This document shows positions 1-8,368 of a stretch of DNA of 64,000 nucleotides, piece after piece. Below the pieces are notes generated by a model, which searched no databases, was not told where the DNA came from, and was given only the letters and a program-made list of their open reading frames with translations. How positions within the stretch are numbered: position 1 is the first letter of the stretch; every line of letters starts with the position of its first letter. Where the stretch lies: positions 1 through 64,000 of the forward strand of contig NZ_QRLV01000007.1 in assembly GCF_003472385.1 (NCBI RefSeq), read 5' to 3'. Position numbers and translations under genes: made by a program. This stretch comes from Sutterella sp. AM11-39. GTDB lineage: Bacteria; Pseudomonadota; Gammaproteobacteria; Burkholderiales; Burkholderiaceae_F.

Positions 1-229
1 GTCTTGCGACCGGTTGAAATCCTTCGCCAATGTTGGAAGGGGTTTACCTGTTCGCGGCACCGCTCCTACCTCTCAGAGCTTTTAACCGCAAACCGCAGAG
101 CGCGGGACTAGGATTGACATCCCGCGGTGCCTATACATTCCCAACCAACGTAGCCCGCCTTTTGGGCGGTCTGAGGCTAGTCAACCAAGGCTTTTATCAA
201 GCCTCGCTCTTTAGAGCGGGGTAGTTGAC
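1..229 (+). mobile_element. Right-end region of an IS200/IS605-like element (remnant)
   Basis: Positions 202-221 form a hairpin (arms CCTCGCTC and GAGCGGGG around TTTA, one G-T pair) followed by TAGTTGAC. This is the layout I know from right ends of IS200/IS605 elements. AGTCAAC at 179-185 pairs with GTTGACT at 224-230 and encloses the hairpin; a second hairpin lies at 101-126 (CGCGGGA / TCCCGCG). The stretch is thus strongly structured and could be the 3' part of a tnpB gene plus its guide-RNA scaffold. No recognisable TnpB protein motif can be read in the short part visible, and the rest lies outside the window. The element end sits directly against a transporter gene fragment. The family call rests on structure only. 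Confidence 0.45.
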
Positions 230-230
230 T

Positions 231-382
231 CAAACCCACCGACTTTTCTCGAATCTCACCGTTGAAGAAACCATCCGTTTTCCGGTTCTGTTCGGCAAGC
301 GAAAGCCGCTTCTTGCCTTCGACGAGCTCGTCGAGCTGCTCAGCATTGAAAAGCTGCTGGAACGCCGCCCCAAATCCTTTCC
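231..382 (+). pseudogene. Internal fragment of a molybdate-type ABC transporter ATPase (modC-like)
   Basis: The translated frame reads LFSNLTVEETIRFPVLFGKR followed about 15 residues later by LLSIEKLLERRPKSF. This matches the stretch between the Q-loop and the ABC signature of ModC/CysA-type ATPases, where NLTVEENI and a LLDRRP-type segment precede SGG. Walker A and the Q-loop are missing on the left, where the IS200/IS605-like end begins. The sequence breaks just before the expected signature motif and continues as permease sequence in another frame. It cannot encode a working ATPase. Molybdate, tungstate or sulfate specificity cannot be separated from this fragment. Confidence 0.65.
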
Positions 383-607
383 GGACTCTTGTTGGGCGTT
401 TCGCGCGCAAGCGGCGAAGTCGGCATCACCATGATGGTGGGCGGGAACCTTTCGGGCAAAACGAACACGCTGTCCTTGGAGATCTTCAACGCGGTCTCGC
501 GCGCAGACTTCGATGCCGCCGCAGCTCTCTGCCTGGTGCTCTCGATCTTCACAATTCTGATCTTCGCGGTTTTGGAAGGCCTTCGCCGGCGGACGCCCTC
601 CGAGTAG
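383..607 (+). pseudogene. C-terminal fragment of a molybdate-type ABC transporter permease (modB-like)
   Basis: The frame encodes GVSRASGEVGITMMVGGN, then SGKTNTLSLEIFNAV, then a hydrophobic C-terminal helix ending at a TAG. This corresponds to the EAA-loop region and last membrane helix of ModB-type permeases (family pattern: LGEFGAT-MF-GNIPG-TQTL-LAIY). The N-terminal two thirds are absent. It follows the ATPase fragment directly in a different frame, the reverse of the usual modB-modC order, so it is a rearrangement scar. It is convergent with polA and stops 3 bp from the polA stop codon. Confidence 0.7.
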
Positions 608-610
608 CAG

Positions 611-3367
611 TTAATGCGCCGCTTCCCAGTTGTCGGCCACGCCCACTTCTGCAAGCAGCGGCACGGAAAGCGAAGCGGCCGACTGCATGATGCCGGCAAC
701 GTTTTGCTTGACCAGTTCGACCTCGTCCTCGGGTACTTCGAGAATCAGTTCGTCGTGCACCTGAAGGATCAACCGGCTCTTGAGATGCTGTTCCTTAAGC
801 CAGCGATCGAGCGACACCATCGCACGCTTGATCAGGTCGGCGGCCGTACCCTGCATCGGCGCATTGATGGCGGCGCGTTCCGCCCCTGCACGCACGGCCG
901 GGCGGGAACTCAGAATATCGGGCAGCCACAGGCGGCGACCGAAAGCCGTCTGCACGTAGCCCTGCGCGTGTGCGGCTGAGCGTGTCTGCTGCATGTAACG
1001 TGCGACCCCCGGGTAGCGGGCGAAATATTCCTCGATGTAGTGCGAAGCCATCCGGCGTTCGATGCCGAGGTTTTGTGCCAGACCGAAAGCGCTCATGCCG
1101 TAGATCAGACCGAAGTTGATCACCTTGGCCATGCGACGCTGTTCTGGAGTCACGTTTTCAGGCTGCGTGCCGAACACTTCGGCAGCCGTGGCGCGGTGAA
1201 TGTCCTTGCCTTCGCGGAAAGCCTTCAAAAGGCCCTCGTCCTGGGAGATGTGCGCCATGATGCGCAGTTCGATCTGCGAGTAGTCAGCCGAAATCAGCTT
1301 GCATCCGGGCTTGGCGACGAACGCTTCTCGCACGCGGCGCCCTTCGGCGGTGCGCACCGGGATGTTCTGCAAATTGGGTTCGGAACTTGCCAATCGCCCC
1401 GTCACGGCCGTTGCCTGACCGAAGGTCGTGTGCACGCGGCCATCTGCGGCGTCGGCCATCTGCGGAAGCTTGTCCGTATAAGTACTCTTGAGCTTGGACA
1501 GCGCTCGGAATTCCAAAATCAATTTCGGCAGCGGATAGTCAAGCGCCAATTCACTCAAGACTTCTTCGTCGGTCGATGGCGTCCCTGAAGCGGTCTTTTT
1601 CTTCACCGGCAGCTGAAGCTTTTCGAAGAGAACCTGTGCGAGCTGCTTGGGACTGGCCGGATTAAAGGCGCCGCCCGCAATTTCCTCGATCTTTGCCTTG
1701 ACTTCATCGATGCGCTCGGACAATTCCTTGCTTTGCTGTGCAAGTTTGTCGCGATCAATCAATACGCCCGTACGCTCCATCCCGGTGAGCACCTGCATCA
1801 CAGGAAGTTCCATATCGCGATAAATCGATAAAAGCGCTTCGTCTTCGGCAAGTTTCACCCACATCACCGAAGCGGCGGTACGCAAAAGCGCAGCGGTACG
1901 TACCCCGAAGGCTGCGGTGTCTTGCATCGGCACGGCAGCTGCATCAACCTTGCTTGCTCCCTTTCCGTAAAGCGCCTCATCGTCCTGGGCCGAGAGTCCG
2001 GCCGTGCGGGCGACGATCTTGGCGAAGTTGTGCTTGAGATGCGCTTCGAGCACATAGCTCATGAGCATGGCGTCGTGCACGGTGCCCGCCACAGGAAGTC
2101 CGGCGTTGGCCAGCAGATGCTGGCAGCGCTTGGCATCAAAAAAGACCTTGGCAGTCGTACCCGCAAACCACGGCGCAAGACGCTCGCAGAGGGCTTTTGC
2201 GTCCGCGTTCTGTCCCTCCTGATGCGCCAAGGGGACATAGGCCGTGCGCAGCGGATTAATCGCAAATGCCACACCCACCGCCGCATCGTGCATGGGGCTG
2301 GCGCTGTTGCCCGCCACCCAGACGGCCACGGGGAAGCGATCGGCGGCAGCCGCATTGAGTTCGTCGGCCAAAACGGCGATTTCTTCAGCCGTACGTACGA
2401 CGCGCACATCATCTGCCACAACGGAAACGGGCGCAGGCGTCGTCTCCCCGGCTCCTTCCGTCGGAATCGAGGGTGCGGCAAAAAGATCAGGCGTCATCGT
2501 CGGAACGACTGTTTTGGGAGTGCGCGCGGCACGGCGCCCCGCAGAACCGCTCATTTCCCAACGAGCGTAGAACCGAGCGAGAGCCTGGGCGTCCGGGTCC
2601 TTTTTGGCAAACGCGACCGGGTCGAACGTAACGGGCGCCTGCGTACTGATCGTGACCAACTTCTTTGCAAGATCCAGAAACGGAATACCCTCTCGCAGAT
2701 ACTCGCCGATTTTGCCCTTGACGCTGTCGGCATTGGCCACGAGATTGTCGAGACTGCCGTATTCGGCAATCCATTTGGCTGCGGTCTTCGGACCGCACTT
2801 GTTGATGCCGGGCACGTTGTCGACCTTGTCACCCATGAGTGCCAGATAGTCGATGACGCGCTCGGGATACACGCCGTACTTTTCAAAGACGCCTTCGCGA
2901 TCGAGCACGATCTTGGACATCGTGTTGATAAGTTGAATGCGATCCCCCACAAGCTGCGCCAAATCCTTGTCACCGGTCGCGATCACGACGTCCCAGCCGG
3001 CGGCTACCGCCTGCACGGCCAGCGTACCCAGCACATCGTCGGCTTCAACACCTTCGATCTGCAACAACGGCCAGCCCTGAAGCTTGACCAGCTCAAAGAT
3101 CGGCTCGATCTGGCTTCGCAATTCTTCAGGCATCGGCGGACGGTTGGCCTTGTACTGCTCAAAGAGCTCGTGGCGGAAATTCTTCCCCTTGGCATCAAAA
3201 ACGCAGATTTCGCAATCGGGCGACACGGCCTCGTGCACCGTGCGCAGCATTCCGTTGAAGCCCTTGATGGCGCCCGTCGGCTCGCCCTTGCTTGTGGTCA
3301 AAGGCGGCAGCGCGTGAAAGGCTCGGAAAAGGTAATTGGAACCGTCGACAAGAAGTAGTTTGGGCAT
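611..3367 (-). CDS. polA: DNA polymerase I
   Basis: Family A polymerase of 918 aa for Okazaki fragment processing and repair gap filling. An N-terminal 5'-3' exonuclease domain (about residues 1-260; GDKDLAQLV, GDKVDNVPGI) is followed by a degenerate 3'-5' exonuclease-like domain (about 320-510) and the polymerase domain (about 540-918). Polymerase motif A is DYSQIELR, motif B is RRMAKVINFGLIYG, and motif C is QVHDELILEV near residue 870. Proofreading residues are not conserved: the DTE metal-binding triad of the E. coli enzyme is replaced by WVA (VAVWVAGNS), and the later catalytic Asp positions also lack Asp. It is therefore probably proofreading-deficient, as in Taq polymerase. The adjacent DUF2782 gene and thrB are typical betaproteobacterial context. 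Confidence 0.97.
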   Translation of the reverse strand: MPKLLLVDGSNYLFRAFHALPPLTTSKGEPTGAIKGFNGMLRTVHEAVSPDCEICVFDAKGKNFRHELFEQYKANRPPMPEELRSQIEPIFELVKLQGWPLLQIEGVEADDVLGTLAVQAVAAGWDVVIATGDKDLAQLVGDRIQLINTMSKIVLDREGVFEKYGVYPERVIDYLALMGDKVDNVPGINKCGPKTAAKWIAEYGSLDNLVANADSVKGKIGEYLREGIPFLDLAKKLVTISTQAPVTFDPVAFAKKDPDAQALARFYARWEMSGSAGRRAARTPKTVVPTMTPDLFAAPSIPTEGAGETTPAPVSVVADDVRVVRTAEEIAVLADELNAAAADRFPVAVWVAGNSASPMHDAAVGVAFAINPLRTAYVPLAHQEGQNADAKALCERLAPWFAGTTAKVFFDAKRCQHLLANAGLPVAGTVHDAMLMSYVLEAHLKHNFAKIVARTAGLSAQDDEALYGKGASKVDAAAVPMQDTAAFGVRTAALLRTAASVMWVKLAEDEALLSIYRDMELPVMQVLTGMERTGVLIDRDKLAQQSKELSERIDEVKAKIEEIAGGAFNPASPKQLAQVLFEKLQLPVKKKTASGTPSTDEEVLSELALDYPLPKLILEFRALSKLKSTYTDKLPQMADAADGRVHTTFGQATAVTGRLASSEPNLQNIPVRTAEGRRVREAFVAKPGCKLISADYSQIELRIMAHISQDEGLLKAFREGKDIHRATAAEVFGTQPENVTPEQRRMAKVINFGLIYGMSAFGLAQNLGIERRMASHYIEEYFARYPGVARYMQQTRSAAHAQGYVQTAFGRRLWLPDILSSRPAVRAGAERAAINAPMQGTAADLIKRAMVSLDRWLKEQHLKSRLILQVHDELILEVPEDEVELVKQNVAGIMQSAASLSVPLLAEVGVADNWEAAH

Positions 3368-3560
3368 GAATCGATCGTCTCAAAATTTCAGTCACTCGAT
3401 TCTAAAGAATTCCGCGGCCGCAACAGTGTCGCAGAAACGCTCCACTCCATATTTTTAAGGCGCTCCTAACACGTTTTAGGCCCGTAAAACCGCTAAGATA
3501 GAGACACACGCCGAGGATTTCTTTCCGCGGCAAACTGATAAAGAAAGAGAGGATTTTTGA

Positions 3561-4028
3561 ATGCGTAAACTCTTTAGCGCACTGGTTTTGGCCGGCATGG
3601 CCACCGGTCTTTGGGCACAGGTCAACGATGCGCCGCCCGCCTACGTTCCGCCCTCCGAAGAAGTGCAGCGCAACGCTCCCCCTGCCCCCGATCTGAACGC
3701 CAACGTCAAGCGCTCGAACCGCGATGCCCGCGAAACATACGAAGCCTCGCGTCTGGAGCCGTCCGAACGCGACATGCAGCGCGCCCGTGAAGAGCGCAGC
3801 AAGCGTGTGGATACCGGCAAGGTGACGAAATATCGTTCGGAATACGGCACGATCATCGAGGAAACACACGATCAGAACAACCGCGTGACCGACGTGCGCG
3901 TGACGCCGGGCTCGACCGAAATCCCCTACACGATGAAAAACCGCAGCGACCGCCCCGTTGACAACCGTCCGGGTGCCGATCCCCGCTCCACGCTCGATAC
4001 GCCGAAGTTCATCGAGTTCAGCTGGTAA
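3561..4028 (+). CDS. DUF2782-type exported protein next to polA
   Basis: A 155-aa protein starting at an ATG preceded by an AGAGAGGA ribosome-binding site. It has a short signal peptide (MRKLFSALVLAGMATGLWAQ). The mature part is Pro/Ala-rich, then highly charged (about residues 55-90), and ends in a compact conserved-looking region (VTKYRSEYGTIIEETHDQNN, then TPGSTEIPYTM). Small periplasmic DUF2782 proteins sit between polA and thrB in many beta- and gammaproteobacteria, and position and size fit. Their function is unknown and nothing here suggests one. It lies 8 bp upstream of thrB, so the two are probably co-transcribed. Confidence 0.75.
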   Translation: MRKLFSALVLAGMATGLWAQVNDAPPAYVPPSEEVQRNAPPAPDLNANVKRSNRDARETYEASRLEPSERDMQRAREERSKRVDTGKVTKYRSEYGTIIEETHDQNNRVTDVRVTPGSTEIPYTMKNRSDRPVDNRPGADPRSTLDTPKFIEFSW

Positions 4029-4036
4029 TTCGGATC

Positions 4037-5014
4037 ATGGCCGTCTTTACGACACTGTCGACGCAGGACGTGCGCTCCCGGCTCCCCGACTTCAACATCG
4101 GGGAGCTTTTGTCGCTTGAGCCGATTGCAAGCGGCATTGAGAACACCAACTATTTTCTGGACACGACTGAGGGTCGTTGGGTGCTCACCGTCTTTGAACG
4201 GCTCTCCGAAGAGCAGCTTCCCTTCTATCTGGAACTGTGCGCGCACCTGCGCGGACAGGGCTGCCCTGTGGCCGCTCCGGTGCGCACGAAAAACGGGCGC
4301 CTCTTTTCGCACATCAAGGGTAAGCCCTTTTCCATCGCCAACCGTCTGGAAGGGAGCAGCATCGAAAACGTCACCCCGCAGGAATGTGCCAGCATGGGTG
4401 AAGTACTCGCCCGCATGCATCTGGCAGCAAAAAGCTTCACGCTCTTTCAGGAAAACCTGCGAGGTCCGCAGTGGTGGAAGACAACGGCGCCGATCGTGCT
4501 TCCCCACCTTGCCCCCGATGTGGGTCAAATGCTCTCTGAAGAGGTCTCGCATCAGCTTGCCGTCTTCTCCGATCCCGACTTCAAGACGCTTCCCGTAGCC
4601 GCCTGCCATTGCGACCTTTTCCGCAACAACGCCATGATCGTCGGGCACGGCACCGCGCAGGAACGCGTGAGCGGCGTATTTGACTTTTACTTTGCGGGCT
4701 GCACGGCTCTTTTGTTCGATGTTGCCGTCACCGTCAACGACTGGTGCACGGACTTCAATGCACCCGACCTGCGATTGGATCCGAACAAGACCGAAGCCTT
4801 TCTCAAGGCATATCACGCCGTGCTTCCTTTCACGCAAACCGATTGCCGTTGGTGGCCAGACATGCTCAGAGCCTCCGCGCTCCGTTTCTGGCTCTCTCGC
4901 CTGTACGACTTCTACCTGCCGCGTGAGGCAAGCATTTTGAAGCCCCACGATCCAACATATTTTGAAAAGATTCTGAGGAATCGAAAGCGCGAAACTATTG
5001 CGCTTGTTGCCTAA
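4037..5014 (+). CDS. thrB: Homoserine kinase, aminoglycoside-phosphotransferase fold
   Basis: A 325-aa cytoplasmic kinase that phosphorylates homoserine in threonine synthesis. It belongs to the protein-kinase-like ThrB type, not the GHMP type. Visible features are the N-terminal lobe with GIENTNYFLDT, the catalytic loop HCDLFRNNAM (Brenner-type HxDxxxxN) near residue 192, and the metal-binding FDFYFAG near 216. Length is normal for the betaproteobacterial form. It is tightly linked to the DUF2782 gene upstream, and a membrane protein gene follows 64 bp downstream, matching the Burkholderiales arrangement around polA. Confidence 0.93.
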   Translation: MAVFTTLSTQDVRSRLPDFNIGELLSLEPIASGIENTNYFLDTTEGRWVLTVFERLSEEQLPFYLELCAHLRGQGCPVAAPVRTKNGRLFSHIKGKPFSIANRLEGSSIENVTPQECASMGEVLARMHLAAKSFTLFQENLRGPQWWKTTAPIVLPHLAPDVGQMLSEEVSHQLAVFSDPDFKTLPVAACHCDLFRNNAMIVGHGTAQERVSGVFDFYFAGCTALLFDVAVTVNDWCTDFNAPDLRLDPNKTEAFLKAYHAVLPFTQTDCRWWPDMLRASALRFWLSRLYDFYLPREASILKPHDPTYFEKILRNRKRETIALVA

Positions 5015-5078
5015 AATTTTGCGTTCTGGGAAGAGTCCTCTCGGCTCTTTCCTTTGTTTCATTCAACCTTTTGTTTCA

Positions 5079-5861
5079 ATGACTGACAGCAACACTTCGC
5101 GCCGTCTGCCCGCCGCAAGCGGCTGGTACTGGTTTCGCGACGCCGCAACGGCCGTCGGCCGCAAACCCCTCAATCTTTTGGCCGTCACGATGCTCTACCT
5201 GCTCATCATGGGCTTTCTGAGCGCCATTCCATATGCGGGCATCGTCTTTGCGGCGCTCTTCATGCCCTTTGGCACCGCCTTTATCGGCCGCAGCACGCGC
5301 ACCGCGCTTCAGGGAGGCGATCCGCGTCTTTCCGAACTCAAGGCTGTCTTTGCCGATCCCGTCGTGCGTCAAAACCTTATGCGCATCGGCTTTGTTTACG
5401 GCTTCATTCTCATCACCGTCAACGCGCTCTACGGCCTGATGGCCGCCGACTCCATCGCGCTCTGGAAGATTGACGCCAACGATCGGCTTGACTGGGCAAG
5501 CGTGCAAGCCAACATTCCCTGGGACGCCATCGTCGCCGTGACTGTCGTCTACATTCCCGGTCTCATGGCCGTGTGGTTTGCCCCGCTTCTGGCTTCGGAA
5601 AAACGCATGAGCTGGGGCAAGGCCGTGTTTTATTCGTTCTTCGGATGCCTGCGCAACATCATCCCGGTGATTTTGCTTGTGCTGCTTGTGGGCGCCATGA
5701 TCGTCGCCTTCGGGCTGCTTGCTTCGGCACTGATTACTGCGTTCGGCTCGACCGACGCCGCTGTGACGTTCGTCGTCATGCCGCTTGCCTTCATGATGCT
5801 CACGCTCGTCTACTCGGTCTATTGGCCCATGTACGCTTCGCTCTTTGAAGACGTTCGCTAA
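5079..5861 (+). CDS. BPSS1780-type integral membrane protein
   Basis: A 260-aa protein with about five or six hydrophobic segments (for example LLAVTMLYLLIMGFLSAIPY, IIPVILLVLLVGAMIVAFGL and VVMPLAFMMLTLVYSVYWPM). The start at ATG 5079 (MTDSNTSRRLPAASGWYWF) is preferred because the in-frame extension upstream overlaps thrB and is not membrane-like. The segment SGWYWFRDAATAVGRKP followed by membrane helices resembles the uncharacterised BPSS1780 family often found after thrB in Burkholderiales. Its function is unknown. It is the last gene before a strong terminator. Confidence 0.75.
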   Translation: MTDSNTSRRLPAASGWYWFRDAATAVGRKPLNLLAVTMLYLLIMGFLSAIPYAGIVFAALFMPFGTAFIGRSTRTALQGGDPRLSELKAVFADPVVRQNLMRIGFVYGFILITVNALYGLMAADSIALWKIDANDRLDWASVQANIPWDAIVAVTVVYIPGLMAVWFAPLLASEKRMSWGKAVFYSFFGCLRNIIPVILLVLLVGAMIVAFGLLASALITAFGSTDAAVTFVVMPLAFMMLTLVYSVYWPMYASLFEDVR

Positions 5862-5906
5862 AAGAAGTCTTCCGGCGTCATCACAATTTCGAAAAAAAGG
5901 ATTATT

Positions 5907-5950
5907 CTCGGTTGGCATTTCTGCGCGAAGGCCGACCGAGTTTTCTTTTT
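5907..5950 (+). terminator. Rho-independent terminator after the thrB block
   Basis: CTCGGTTGGC at 5907-5916 pairs with GCCGACCGAG at 5931-5940 (one G-T pair) and is followed by TTTTCTTTTT. Confidence 0.85.
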
Positions 5951-5993
5951 GCGGATCCGCTTTTTCGCACGAAAAATTCCTTGGAGTTGAGAT

Positions 5994-6566
5994 ATGCAGA
6001 CGACCATTGAGCTGCCGCCGCCGGTGGAAATGACAATGCCTTTTTCGCAGGTGTTGGGACGTCGCCGCAGCCGCCGTGAATTTTCAGATCAATCTCTTGA
6101 TCTGCCGCTTCTTTCGACGCTGCTGTGGGCCTGCGCCGGACAAAACGGCGCCGACGGCCGACGCACCGCGCCTTCGGCTCTCGACAGCCGCGAAGTCGAA
6201 TGTTTCGTTTTCGACCAAAAGGGGGTGTGGTCCTATTGCGCCGAAACCAATGCTCTCAAGCTTCTTGCCGAGGGTGATCACCGCTCGGCTACCACTGCGG
6301 GGCAAGACTTCGTGCATTCGGCTCCCGTCACGCTGATCTTTGCGGTCAATCAGGCAAAAACCGAACGCATCTCGGGCGGTCTTGCAGGCGCCATCTGTCA
6401 GTCGGTCGATGTTGGCGTCATGGTTCAAAACGCGCTTCTGGCGTGTTCGGCCATGGGCCTTGCCGCCGTTCCGCGCGCCTGGTTTGAGCCGCAGACCGTA
6501 CTTCAAGCCCTGGGACTCACCTCCTACGATCCTCAAATGGCCGTCACTGTCGGCTTCCCGAAATAA
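5994..6566 (+). CDS. Nitroreductase-family protein, SagB-like (small)
   Basis: A 190-aa flavin-binding-fold protein. The N-terminal RRRSRREFSDQSLDLPLLSTL is the conserved SRR-x(4)-LxLxxLS start of nitroreductase/SagB-type oxidoreductases. Later segments are HSAPVTLIFAVNQAK, then SVDVGVMVQNALLACSAMGL, which corresponds to the FMN-contacting helix (family pattern DxGxxxQNxxLxAxxxGLG), then VTVGFPK. Such enzymes bind FMN and use NAD(P)H; the substrate is not predictable. ATG 5994 is preceded by TTGGAGTTGAG. It is followed 9 bp later by a second, divergent nitroreductase-like gene, so the pair may act together. Confidence 0.85.
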   Translation: MQTTIELPPPVEMTMPFSQVLGRRRSRREFSDQSLDLPLLSTLLWACAGQNGADGRRTAPSALDSREVECFVFDQKGVWSYCAETNALKLLAEGDHRSATTAGQDFVHSAPVTLIFAVNQAKTERISGGLAGAICQSVDVGVMVQNALLACSAMGLAAVPRAWFEPQTVLQALGLTSYDPQMAVTVGFPK

Positions 6567-6575
6567 GGAGCTACG

Positions 6576-7301
6576 ATGAAACGCATTGATGAACTCAAAG
6601 ACATCATCAAAGGCAAAAAAGCCGCTGAGGCACCCAAGGCTCCCGAACGGGAGCTGCCAGAGCCGGACGATATGTCGATGTCGCTCACAGAGGTCCTGAT
6701 GCGCCGACGGTCGTCGCTCGATTTTTCCGACGCCCCCATCTGCGACGAAGATTTGGTGCGCATCCTGTGGGCGGCTGACGGCTTAAACGGCAAGGGAAAC
6801 AACGCAAACCACCGCACGACACCCACGACGCTCAATTGGAAGGAAATCGACACTTACGTCGTCAAGGCCAACGGCGTATGGCTGTGGGTGCCGGAGCGCC
6901 GCGTCTTGTCGTTTGTGCATGAGAAGGACTGCCGCAAGGACTTCTGCCTGCTGCAACCGATGGTCAAGCAAGCGCCTGTACATCTGGTCTACGTCTATGA
7001 CCAAGCCAAGACGCAGGGACTGATGACGGATCTGGCCATGCAGATCGTGCAGTTCATCAACCGCAAGAACATCACGAAACTCTCCAACGAAGTGATGGCG
7101 CACGCTCCGCTTCTGGACACGGGAGCCAAGGTGATGTCCGTTTACATGGCCTGCGCTGCGCTTAACATCAATTGTCTGGCGCGACTTACCTTCGACTCGG
7201 AAAAGGTGCACGACACGCTTCAGCTTACCGCAACGCAAGTGCCCCTGTGCGTGCAGACGCTCGGCTACAGACCCAAAGGACTTCTGGATCTCGCTTTCTG
7301 A
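6576..7301 (+). CDS. Nitroreductase-family protein, divergent second copy
   Basis: A 241-aa nitroreductase-fold protein. A charged N-terminal leader of about 30 residues is followed by MRRRSSLDFSDAPICDEDLV (the SRR-like flavin-binding start), a central region with APVHLVYVYDQAKT, and LLDTGAKVMSVYMACAALNI in place of the DxGxxxQNxxL helix. The Gln-Asn pair at the flavin contact is not kept (GAKVMS), so FMN binding may be altered. It overlaps functionally with the gene 9 bp upstream (same order of motifs, low identity), pointing to an old duplication. The ribosome-binding site AAGGAG precedes the ATG. Confidence 0.8.
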   Translation: MKRIDELKDIIKGKKAAEAPKAPERELPEPDDMSMSLTEVLMRRRSSLDFSDAPICDEDLVRILWAADGLNGKGNNANHRTTPTTLNWKEIDTYVVKANGVWLWVPERRVLSFVHEKDCRKDFCLLQPMVKQAPVHLVYVYDQAKTQGLMTDLAMQIVQFINRKNITKLSNEVMAHAPLLDTGAKVMSVYMACAALNINCLARLTFDSEKVHDTLQLTATQVPLCVQTLGYRPKGLLDLAF

Positions 7302-7315
7302 TCGACCAAACGTTT

Positions 7316-7349
7316 GACGCCGGCTCGGTTGAGTCGGCGTCTTGCTTTT
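7316..7349 (+). terminator. Terminator after the nitroreductase pair
   Basis: GACGCCG at 7316-7322 pairs with CGGCGTC at 7335-7341, followed by TTGCTTTT. A second small perfect hairpin (CCTCTGAT / ATCAGAGG, 7374-7391) lies between this and the convergent proC end but lacks a T run. Confidence 0.75.
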
Positions 7350-7396
7350 GATTTGCAGTCCAGGCCGTCAAGCCTCTGATTGATCAGAGGAAGACA

Positions 7397-8206
7397 TCAG
7401 GAAAACAATTCGCTCATTTCTTTGCTGCGGGCTCTGCAGGCCTGCACCGCCGCCTTGACGGTACCGCGCAGATCGTGCGCTTCAAACGCTTCGATTGCCT
7501 TGGCCGTCGTGCCGCCCTTGCTCGTGACGTTGTGACGAAGCACGTCAAACGCCTCACCGCTCGTGCGAGCCAAGGCCGCCGCGCCTTCCACCGTGCTGAG
7601 CGCAAATTCCTTGGCCTTTTCAGGAGTAAGACCTTCCTGCACAAGCGCGTCGGCAAGTGCTTCCATGAAGAGAAACACGTAGGCGGGTCCCGAGCCGGGG
7701 CCGGCGGTCACCAGGTGCAAATCGTCCTCGCTTTCGACCCATACCAAATCGCCAACCGTCTGCATAACATATTGAGAACGTGTGCGGTCGTCTTCGGTTG
7801 TCCGCGGACCGGCAAAGAGTCCAGAGAAACCCTTTCCCACCATCGAAGGCGTGTTGGGGATGCAGCGCACCACACGGCAGGTGCCGAGCCACTCGGCAAT
7901 CACGTCGGCGCGAACGGCCGCTGCGATTGAAAGCACCGTCGTCTCGGGCGACACCAACGAAGCCACTTGCTCACAACATTCCTTGAGTCCCTGCGGCTTG
8001 ACGGCCAAAACCACAACGTCAAGCGCCGTGATCCAGTCGCCGGGTTTCTCTTGCGTCGTGATGCCGAACTGCTCGCGCAACGCGGCCAATTTTTCGGGAT
8101 GACGATCCATCACCGTCACAAGCTTCGGATCCGCGCCGCTTGAAACCAAGCCCGCCACAATGGCACGCGCCATGTTGCCGCCGCCTAAAAAGCCGATTTT
8201 GAGCAT
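7397..8206 (-). CDS. proC: Pyrroline-5-carboxylate reductase
   Basis: A 269-aa enzyme for the last step of proline synthesis, reducing pyrroline-5-carboxylate with NAD(P)H. The N-terminal dinucleotide fold reads IGFLGGGNMARAIVAGL. VLAVKPQ, RCIPNTPSMVGKG and the C-terminal signature stretch TSKGGTTAKAIEAFEAHDL are all family hallmarks. Length is standard. It is transcribed alone and convergent with the nitroreductase pair. proA of the same pathway is encoded at 39124-40398, while proB is not in the window. Confidence 0.96.
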   Translation of the reverse strand: MLKIGFLGGGNMARAIVAGLVSSGADPKLVTVMDRHPEKLAALREQFGITTQEKPGDWITALDVVVLAVKPQGLKECCEQVASLVSPETTVLSIAAAVRADVIAEWLGTCRVVRCIPNTPSMVGKGFSGLFAGPRTTEDDRTRSQYVMQTVGDLVWVESEDDLHLVTAGPGSGPAYVFLFMEALADALVQEGLTPEKAKEFALSTVEGAAALARTSGEAFDVLRHNVTSKGGTTAKAIEAFEAHDLRGTVKAAVQACRARSKEMSELFS

Positions 8207-8368
8207 CTGTCGAGTCTTCCAAAAGATGTTGAAGAAAAGTCGTGACGATCATCATACCGCGGGCATCCCGGGAGAAAATCGCAAACTCCAAAAGTCGTCG
8301 ATGCGTGATTTGGTGCAACCGATTTTGACTATAGTGTCATCTCGTTCAACAAAATGCACAGCTAAACG

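Noticed and set aside
1922..3358. Long plus-strand open frame of 478 codons opposite polA
   Set aside because: It is the antisense shadow of polA, with Arg/His/Gly-rich composition and no family motifs; high-GC codon bias leaves such frames open.
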